Assembly: GCA_937877455.1 (NCBI GenBank) | Contig: CALFIU010000193.1 | Span: 1-5,862, forward strand | DNA: 5,862 nt | DNA from: an uncultured Bacteroidales bacterium | GTDB taxonomy: Bacteria; Bacteroidota; Bacteroidia; Bacteroidales; UBA3824 | Reading direction: 5' to 3' | Shown: one piece after another, positions 1-4,936 of the stretch | How the letters are laid out: each line of letters starts with the position of its first letter | Numbering within the stretch: the stretch's first letter is position 1 | Position numbers and translations under genes: made by a program | Notes under the pieces: model-generated | The model's database searches: none | The model's input: only the letters and a program-made list of their open reading frames with translations | Told to the model about the DNA's origin: nothing

Positions 1-1375
1 ACACGTAGTTGGGGTACATACGCTCCCAGCCGCGCGGCAGGGTGCAGCCGTGGAAGATGACCTGCAGACCATAGCGGTTGGCATCGCTGAGGATGTCCTC
101 GTAGAGTTGCATGGTCTCCTGCTTGTCGCCGCCGAAGAAATCGACCTTTATGCCTTTTACACCGATTGATTTGAGCCATTTCATCTCCTTTTCACGAGCG
201 ATGGCGGTGTTCATGCAGTTTTTCGGGGTCTGCGGAGCGTCGTTCCAAAAGCCGTTGCTGCTGTACCAAAGCATTAGGCTTACACCCTTCGACTGTGCGT
301 AGCGTGAAAGTTCGGGCATACGGTCGCGGCCGATTTGTGTGTCCCACCAGTTGTCAACAAGGCAGTACTCAAAATTGAGCGCGGCGGCAAGGTCGATGAA
401 CTTTATTTGGTCGTCCCAGTTGACCGATTCGTCCTGCCATACAAGCCAACTCCATGTATAACGTCCGGGCTTGTAGTCTGTTGACGGCTCGTAACGCTGC
501 TCCACGAGGTCGTAGGCGATAGTGGATTCAACGAGCGTTTTTAGCGAACCGACAGTGATTGTGCGCCACGGCGTTGTGAATGGCAACTGGCAGCCCACAA
601 ACGCCGAACCGTATCCGCCGTTTTCCTGTTCGTCGGGGAATGTGATTGTGTAGCCTGTCCCTTTTTGATAGTCGGACAGATGTGTGCCGCAGTATAGTCC
701 TGTCGTGCCGGTCTCGCTCACCAATACCCATGTGTCCTGCTGACGAAACAAGCACGGGAACGAATATCCGTGGTCGAATTGTGATTTTACGTCCATAGGT
801 GCGTCGGGCGTATAGACCTCCTCGTAACTTGGACGCGCATGAGCCCACAATATTCCTGGCGCAGCCATCGGACAGAGGTATGTGGTGGTGTTGTCGGGAA
901 AATTGAAACTGCTTGCCTCGCTGAGTATCAGCAGCCTTTGAAGGTCAGGCTCGCGGTCTGGGTGTTCTATTGAGATGTTGTAGCGGAATGCCACGTCGTT
1001 GTCCGACACGCGGAATGTTACCTCAAGGACTTGTTTCTGATTGTTTTTGAAAACGGCGGTGAGTTCGTTGGCGAAGTAGTCGCTGTGGCTTGCTTTTGTT
1101 TTCTTCATGTCGTAGTGAAGTTCCACTTTTGAGGTGCGCGAATCGGCGAGCGTGAGGCCTTGGGTGAGGTCGCCAAGGCTTGTCATGAGTCCCAATGCGG
1201 ATTGGTTGAGGATAGTCTTGCCGTTGAGGGCGACGCTGTACGATGCTTTGCCGCCGTTGTTGTTGATTGTTACCGACAGCGCGCCGTTGGGCGACTTGAC
1301 GGTGATGTCGTTGGCGCGGCATGTCAGCACGGTCGCCAAAAACATGAGGATAAGTAATGCTGTTTGTCTAATCAT
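1..1375 (-). CDS. Glycoside hydrolase family 97 enzyme (alpha-galactosidase or beta-L-arabinopyranosidase type), 3' end outside window
   Basis: The frame is open from an ATG at 1375 to the left edge, giving 458 residues; GH97 proteins usually have about 640-700, so roughly the last third is missing. Residues 1-21 look like a secretion signal (MIRQ, a hydrophobic stretch to T18, then CRA before NDITVKSPNG), which supports this start and a periplasmic location. Residues about 22-290 fit the GH97 N-terminal beta-sandwich. From about 300 a TIM barrel follows, with WSWLVW (308-313), VDNWWD (340-345) and GIKVDFFGGDKQ. Asp412 in KVDFF matches the position of the nucleophile Asp415 of the retaining B. 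thetaiotaomicron enzyme BtGH97b; as I recall, inverting SusB-type alpha-glucosidases have glycine there. A retaining alpha-galactosidase or beta-L-arabinopyranosidase is therefore more likely than a SusB alpha-glucosidase. The acid/base glutamate expected near residue 470 lies off-window, so catalytic completeness cannot be judged. It is divergent from GH43-A and has its own promoter and operator-like box. Confidence 0.92.
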   Translation of the reverse strand, partial: MIRQTALLILMFLATVLTCRANDITVKSPNGALSVTINNNGGKASYSVALNGKTILNQSALGLMTSLGDLTQGLTLADSRTSKVELHYDMKKTKASHSDYFANELTAVFKNNQKQVLEVTFRVSDNDVAFRYNISIEHPDREPDLQRLLILSEASSFNFPDNTTTYLCPMAAPGILWAHARPSYEEVYTPDAPMDVKSQFDHGYSFPCLFRQQDTWVLVSETGTTGLYCGTHLSDYQKGTGYTITFPDEQENGGYGSAFVGCQLPFTTPWRTITVGSLKTLVESTIAYDLVEQRYEPSTDYKPGRYTWSWLVWQDESVNWDDQIKFIDLAAALNFEYCLVDNWWDTQIGRDRMPELSRYAQSKGVSLMLWYSSNGFWNDAPQTPKNCMNTAIAREKEMKWLKSIGVKGIKVDFFGGDKQETMQLYEDILSDANRYGLQVIFHGCTLPRGWERMYPNYV

Positions 1376-1406
1376 AATGGAAAAAATTATTATTTTACTT
1401 TTAGTG

Positions 1407-1414
1407 CAAAAATA
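1407..1414 (-). promoter_or_regulatory. Putative Bacteroidota -7 promoter element (TATTTTTG) of the GH97 gene
   Basis: Read on the minus strand this is TATTTTTG, an exact fit to the Bacteroidota consensus TAnnTTTG. Transcription would start near 1400 and leave an A/T-rich leader of about 25 nt before the ATG at 1375, with no Shine-Dalgarno sequence. No TTTG is found at the usual -33 distance; the only TTG (1427-1429) is just 12 bases away. The surrounding AT-richness weakens a single-motif call. Its place 32 bp downstream of a GTTAC pair, matching the other two promoters here, strengthens it. Confidence 0.6.
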
Positions 1415-1442
1415 TATATTTTTTTTCAATCCGCCGCTATTG

Positions 1443-1502
1443 GTTTGTAACGCTTATGTATCGAAAGGTAACATAAGATAATTAATTTTCGATGTTACAA
1501 AC
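1443..1502. repeat. 9-bp inverted repeat GTTTGTAAC / GTTACAAAC in the divergent control region
   Basis: GTTTGTAAC at 1443-1451 and GTTACAAAC at 1494-1502 are perfect inverse copies, 42 bases apart. A second 7-bp inverse pair lies inside (ATCGAAA 1460-1466, TTTCGAT 1487-1493), and a third is CTTATGT 1453-1459 with ACATAAG 1471-1477. The outer arms coincide with half-sites of the two oppositely oriented operator boxes, so the symmetry is better explained by divergent regulator sites than by an RNA hairpin. Confidence 0.6.
1447..1472 (-). promoter_or_regulatory. Putative operator of the GH97 gene: two direct GTTAC half-sites 21 bp apart
   Basis: In the direction of the GH97 gene, GTTAC occurs at 1472-1468 and again at 1451-1447, exactly 21 bp apart. 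The 16-base spacer has ATA at positions 7-9. The proximal half-site reads GTTACAAAC and ends 32 bp before the TAnnTTTG box. The same arrangement occurs upstream of both GH43 genes (1494-1519 and 4887-4912). Two direct half-sites about two helical turns apart is the geometry of AraC-family operators such as araI1-I2, so an AraC-type regulator, possibly in a hybrid two-component system, is the inferred binder. Confidence 0.6.
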
Positions 1503-1519
1503 GGATAGTTATTGGTTAC
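1494..1519 (+). promoter_or_regulatory. Putative operator of GH43-A: two direct GTTAC half-sites 21 bp apart
   Basis: GTTAC occurs at 1494-1498 and 1515-1519 on the plus strand, 21 bp apart, extended as GTTACAAAC and GTTACAGAC. The spacer is 16 bases with ATA at positions 7-9, as in the other two boxes. The proximal half-site ends 31 bp before the TACATTTG element. It is the mirror-oriented partner of the GH97 box; the two distal half-sites are separated by 21 bases (1473-1493). Confidence 0.6.
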
Positions 1520-1550
1520 AGACAAAGACAGCCATTAGTGATTTATAAAA

Positions 1551-1558
1551 TACATTTG
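1551..1558 (+). promoter_or_regulatory. Putative Bacteroidota -7 promoter element (TACATTTG) of GH43-A
   Basis: TACATTTG is an exact match to TAnnTTTG, 37 bases before the GH43-A start codon. Transcription would begin near 1565. The resulting leader of about 30 nt ends in an A-rich stretch directly before the ATG at 1596, the usual start context in Bacteroidota, which do not rely on Shine-Dalgarno pairing. No TTTG or TTG occurs between the operator (ending 1519) and this element, so a normal -33 box is missing. Confidence 0.65.
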
Positions 1559-1595
1559 TGTCATCATCAACTCAATAAAAAAAACATAAATCAAA

Positions 1596-3041
1596 ATGAA
1601 ACGTATCACAAGTTTATTGGCGGCATTAGCATTGACATTTGCCGCTTCGACCAACGCACAGAACGTTGTTGTAAAATCGCCAAAACTCGGCACCGACAAC
1701 GCCAACCCAGTCCTCGACTTCCTGTATTGCGCCGACCCGACGGCTGTGGAATACAATGGACGGCTGTATGTCTATGGCACAAACGACCATCAGCAGTATG
1801 AGGAGGCAGAGAAAAACAGTTACGAAAAAATCCGCACACTCGCCATGATGTCAACCGACGACATGGTAAACTGGACCTACCACGGATTAATCCCCGTTGG
1901 CGAGATTGCACCGTGGATTATCGCCTCGTGGGCTCCGAGCATTATCAGCAAGCCACAGCCCGACGGCAGCACGCTCTTCTCCCTCTATTTTTCCAACAGC
2001 GGCTGGGGCGTGGGGGTGATACAGGCAAAATCGCCAGTAGGTCCGTGGACATCGCCGCTTTCAACAAGCCTTATAGACGGCAACAACGAGACCGTCAAAA
2101 ATAGCGGCGCAATCTTCGACCCGGGCGCAGTAATAGACAGCAACGGCGACGGTTGGGTGGCTTTCGGAAATTCGCAAGGCTGGCTCGCAAAGTTGAACCC
2201 AGACCTCCATTCTTTCGCCACTACGCCTATGAAACTTACATCTCCGTTCCATTTTGAGGCCAACGAACTCAACTTTATCAACGGCAGATATGTCTATACC
2301 TACAACGACGACTGGTCGGAACACGAGCCGTGGACATTAGGCGGCGAAAAGCCGACACGTTGCAGCATGGTTTACCTCACAAGCACCGACCCTCTCAACC
2401 CGCAGTCATGGACTTATGGCGGCAACTATTTCAAGAACCCGGGCGACAATGGCATGGGCGACGGCAACAACCACACACACCTGCACAAGTATCAAGGCAA
2501 ATGGTATCTCTTTTACCATACCGGGCTGTTGGAAAAATCGCTCGGCTCCGACGGCGGATTCCGCAGCATTTATGTTGACGAAATAGATGTTGACGAGAAA
2601 AACGTTGTCCTCCACGAGTGCAAGCCCACCCAGAAGGGCGTTACGGCAATCAAGAACCTCGATGCGTGCCAACTGCAATACGCCGCCACTTCTGCCGCCA
2701 CGCTCGGAGTGCGCTACATTCCGACAGCCGAGCCGGGGCATACCGTAGCCACCGTAGGTACGCCCAACAAAATTGCTCCAAAGCCCTCGGAAGGCATAAT
2801 AGAAGTCCGCAACGTTTCGTTTGCCGCCCACCCCAAGCAAATCTCCTGCAAGGTAAAAGGCAACGGCAGCGCGACATTCCGTCTCGACAGCCAAGACGGC
2901 GCAACGATAGCCACCATAACAAGCAACAACGGCACCTACCAGACAATTTCTTCCGCAACTTCCAAACTCAAAGGTGTCCACACCCTGTATATCGTCCTCG
3001 AAGGCGACATTCAACTCGACACATGGCAGTTCAAAAAGTAA
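1596..3041 (+). CDS. Secreted glycoside hydrolase family 43 enzyme with C-terminal CBM6-like domain (GH43-A)
   Basis: This complete 481-residue protein is probably an arabinofuranosidase or beta-xylosidase acting on plant polysaccharide side chains. Residues 1-21 are a signal peptide (STNA before Q22). The five-bladed propeller spans about 35-340. The three GH43 acidic residues can be placed: Asp47 in CADPTA (base), Asp175 in AIFDPGAV (pKa modulator) and Glu221 in FHFEANEL (acid; Glu224 is the alternative). SWAPSI (111-116) and His293/His295 in NNHTHLHKYQGKWYLFYH fit propeller motifs of the family. Residues about 352-480 resemble a divergent CBM6: EGIIEVRNVSF, a central TFRLDSQDGATIATI, and the ending GVHTLYIVLEGDIQLDTWQF. 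The start is fixed by the signal peptide and the promoter 37 bases upstream. It is divergent from the GH97 gene and convergent with GH43-B. The family and domain order are secure, but subfamily and substrate are not. Confidence 0.92.
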   Translation: MKRITSLLAALALTFAASTNAQNVVVKSPKLGTDNANPVLDFLYCADPTAVEYNGRLYVYGTNDHQQYEEAEKNSYEKIRTLAMMSTDDMVNWTYHGLIPVGEIAPWIIASWAPSIISKPQPDGSTLFSLYFSNSGWGVGVIQAKSPVGPWTSPLSTSLIDGNNETVKNSGAIFDPGAVIDSNGDGWVAFGNSQGWLAKLNPDLHSFATTPMKLTSPFHFEANELNFINGRYVYTYNDDWSEHEPWTLGGEKPTRCSMVYLTSTDPLNPQSWTYGGNYFKNPGDNGMGDGNNHTHLHKYQGKWYLFYHTGLLEKSLGSDGGFRSIYVDEIDVDEKNVVLHECKPTQKGVTAIKNLDACQLQYAATSAATLGVRYIPTAEPGHTVATVGTPNKIAPKPSEGIIEVRNVSFAAHPKQISCKVKGNGSATFRLDSQDGATIATITSNNGTYQTISSATSKLKGVHTLYIVLEGDIQLDTWQFKK

Positions 3042-3125
3042 GGACATTTCATGCAGTTTGAGGAGTCAATCAAGGACGACATAACGATAATTGGATATTA
3101 ATTTTAATTGTGGACTATTAACATC

Positions 3126-3168
3126 AAAAAAAGCACGTAAAACAGCGAGTTATGTTTTACGTGCTTTA
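3126..3168. terminator. Bidirectional intrinsic terminator between the convergent GH43 genes
   Basis: GCACGTAAAAC (3133-3143) pairs perfectly with GTTTTACGTGC (3154-3164) around a 10-base loop; three flanking A-T pairs extend the stem to 14 bp. On the minus strand the stem is followed by seven T residues (3132-3126), which makes a good terminator for GH43-B, whose stop codon is at 3201-3203. On the plus strand the tail is TTTATTGTTG, weaker but usable for GH43-A, which stops at 3041. No other feature is seen in the 3042-3200 gap. Confidence 0.88.
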
Positions 3169-3200
3169 TTGTTGTTGAAACAATATGAAAAAACTATCGA

Positions 3201-4808
3201 TTATTTGGTCCCGTGGTAGTTGAACGAATAGAACTCGGCTTGGGGTTTGGACGATTCTGATGCCGATTGGCAATACAATCCGAGTATTATGCCGGTGAAG
3301 CCGCCAGCCGTCTCGCTGCTGAGGTATTTGGTGTCGGAAACGCCAATTTCGGTGAAGTTTTTGCCGTCTTCGGAATATGAAAAACGGTAATGGTCGCGGC
3401 TGCCTGTAACTCGCAAGTATGGTTTTGCGGTCTTCAGCGTTATTTCCTTGGCGACGTGATGGATGCTGCTGAGCCAATACTCGACTACGAGGGTGTTTTT
3501 GCCGTCGGATTCGCGGCGCAGCGAAATGTCGTAATGTGCGTACAGATCCATGAAGACCGTAAGTCCTGCCATGTCGCCCGCCTTTGCCTGTGAAAGTTTC
3601 AATTGTGTGGTGGCCTCAAAGTCGATGTGCTGCTGACGGCGACCAATGAAAGTGGGCAGTTCGGCGGTGTTGATTGTAGCCGATGTGCCGTTGAGACACA
3701 GCGAGTTGGAAGTCATCTGGTAGTTTTCCATTATCGGGTTGCGCAGATACACCCATTCGTCGCCGAGTGCGGATTTGTTGGAAAAGCGTATGTCGGTGGC
3801 GAAATCTTTTTGCGGTTCGGGCTTGACGGGCAGCGGTGCGGTCATGTCGAGGGCGATGGTGCCGTTGCCGTTTACCACCGGCCAAGCGTTAGTGTCCCAA
3901 CGCACGGGCGCAAGGTAGGTTTCTCGGCCGGTGAGGTGGTTCATGGCGGTCTGCGGACGGAATGCAAGGCAAACTATCCACCATGAGCCGTCTGGCGCTT
4001 CAACAAGGTCGGCGTGTCCAGTGCCTTGTATCGGGCTGTTCTGCCCCAATTGGTTGCAATGGGTGAGGATAGGGTTGGAAGGATTGCCTGTGTAAGGACC
4101 GTCGATATTGCGTGAACGTGCGATAGTTATCATGTGGGCGTGTTCGGTGCCGCCCTCAGAAATCAGAAGGTAATACCAGCCGTCTTTTTTGTAGATGTGC
4201 GGGCCTTCGGGATAGCGTCCGCCAGTGCCGTTCCAAATTCGGCGCGAGGGTTTGAGCGTCTTGCCGGTCTTGGGGTCGATTTCACAGAGGAAAATTCCGT
4301 CGTCGGGATTGCTGACCATGTAGCAATGTCCGTCCTCGAAGTAGAGCGACGGGTCGATGCCGCCTTGTTCGAGCCATACGGGGTCTGACCATTCGCCTTT
4401 GGGGTCGGTGGTGTGTACAAGGAAGTTGCCGCCGTGCGAAGTGTTGGTGGTAATCATGTAGAAAGTGCCTTCGTTGTAGCGGATAGTGGGAGCGTAGATG
4501 CCGCCCCACGAGAGCGCGCCGCTGAGGTCAACTTGACTTTTGCGTGTAAGGCAGTGTCCAATCTGCTCCCAGTTGACGAGGTCGCGGCTGTGCCACAGGG
4601 GTACGCCGGGGAAGTAGTCGAAGCTGCTGTTGACGATATAATAATCGTCGCCGGCGCGGCAGATGCTCGGGTCGGGGTAGAATCCGGGGATTATCGGATT
4701 GTGGTACTGGAAGCAAGTCGGTGCGTTGTTTTGCGCCGTAGCCGTCGATACGCCAGTTGCCACTATAAGCGCGGAAAGCGCAAGTCTTAATGTCTTTGAA
4801 ACTTTCAT
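3201..4808 (-). CDS. Secreted glycoside hydrolase family 43 beta-xylosidase/alpha-L-arabinofuranosidase with C-terminal beta-sandwich (GH43-B)
   Basis: This complete 535-residue enzyme is of the XynB-like GH43 type. Residues 1-25 are a signal peptide (STATA before Q26), so it acts in the periplasm or outside the cell. The propeller (about 36-325) carries textbook motifs: HNPIIPGFYPDPS with base Asp46, WGGIYAPTIRY (101-111), GGIDPSL with Asp152 (pKa modulator), RYPEGPHIY with acid Glu201, and GTGHADLVE with His265. Residues about 335-533 form the concanavalin-like sandwich usual in this group (for example RNPIMENYQM, FIGRRQQH, AGLTVFMDLYAHYDI), which typically closes off the active site and favours exo action. 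Length and all catalytic residues are normal. It lies on the same strand as the GH78-like gene, 128 bp downstream of it, but has its own promoter and GTTAC box. Arabinofuranosidase versus xylosidase cannot be settled by eye. Confidence 0.95.
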   Translation of the reverse strand: MKVSKTLRLALSALIVATGVSTATAQNNAPTCFQYHNPIIPGFYPDPSICRAGDDYYIVNSSFDYFPGVPLWHSRDLVNWEQIGHCLTRKSQVDLSGALSWGGIYAPTIRYNEGTFYMITTNTSHGGNFLVHTTDPKGEWSDPVWLEQGGIDPSLYFEDGHCYMVSNPDDGIFLCEIDPKTGKTLKPSRRIWNGTGGRYPEGPHIYKKDGWYYLLISEGGTEHAHMITIARSRNIDGPYTGNPSNPILTHCNQLGQNSPIQGTGHADLVEAPDGSWWIVCLAFRPQTAMNHLTGRETYLAPVRWDTNAWPVVNGNGTIALDMTAPLPVKPEPQKDFATDIRFSNKSALGDEWVYLRNPIMENYQMTSNSLCLNGTSATINTAELPTFIGRRQQHIDFEATTQLKLSQAKAGDMAGLTVFMDLYAHYDISLRRESDGKNTLVVEYWLSSIHHVAKEITLKTAKPYLRVTGSRDHYRFSYSEDGKNFTEIGVSDTKYLSSETAGGFTGIILGLYCQSASESSKPQAEFYSFNYHGTK

Positions 4809-4847
4809 ATTTTTAAAAATGTTTATTTATTGTTTGATATTCCGATA

Positions 4848-4855
4848 CAAAGATA
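4848..4855 (-). promoter_or_regulatory. Putative Bacteroidota -7 promoter element (TATCTTTG) of GH43-B
   Basis: On the minus strand TATCTTTG matches TAnnTTTG exactly, 39 bases before the start codon at 4808. A leader of about 33 nt, A/T-rich and without Shine-Dalgarno sequence, would result. As at the GH97 promoter, a TTG (within ATTGAA) lies 12 bases upstream, too close for a usual -33 element. The proximal GTTAC of the operator box ends 31 bp upstream. Confidence 0.65.
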
Positions 4856-4886
4856 CTGTAAAATCTTCAATGCGAGGTGTCTATTT

Positions 4887-4912
4887 GTAACATGGATATA
4901 TTGAAAAGTAAC
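4887..4912 (-). promoter_or_regulatory. Putative operator of GH43-B: two direct GTTAC half-sites 21 bp apart
   Basis: In the gene direction GTTAC occurs at 4912-4908 and 4891-4887, 21 bp apart. The proximal copy extends to GTTACAAAT and the distal to GTTACTTTTC. By eye 19 of the 26 positions of this box are identical to the GH97 box, including ATA at spacer positions 7-9 and TTTC at 2-5, though the two promoters are over 3 kb apart. The distal half-site lies only 24 bases from the GH78-like stop codon. Confidence 0.6.
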
Positions 4913-4936
4913 AAAATAGGTCAGTTAAAAAAAAAA

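Noticed and set aside
1307..1375. Lipoprotein signal at Cys19 of the GH97 protein
   Set aside because: The residues before the cysteine (VLT) do not fit a lipobox, which normally has a small residue such as Gly, Ala or Ser at -1. A standard signal peptide with cleavage after CRA is more likely, though not certain.
1427..1429. TTG upstream of the GH97 -7 box as a -33 element
   Set aside because: The 12-base gap is much shorter than the roughly 19-base gap typical of Bacteroidota promoters.
1443..1502. The inverted repeats in the divergent region as an RNA hairpin, terminator or riboswitch
   Set aside because: The arms overlap oppositely oriented half-sites and lie upstream of both predicted transcription starts, so they would not be transcribed. 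There is no T-tract after the arms.
1535..1756. Minus-strand open frame of 73 codons crossing the GH43-A start
   Set aside because: It overlaps the GH43-A promoter and signal-peptide region in antisense, and its sequence resembles no known protein.
2406..3047. 213-codon open frame on the minus strand opposite GH43-A
   Set aside because: It lies fully antisense to a well-supported GH43 gene, shows no recognisable domain and has no promoter of its own. It is a by-product of the codon bias of the real gene.
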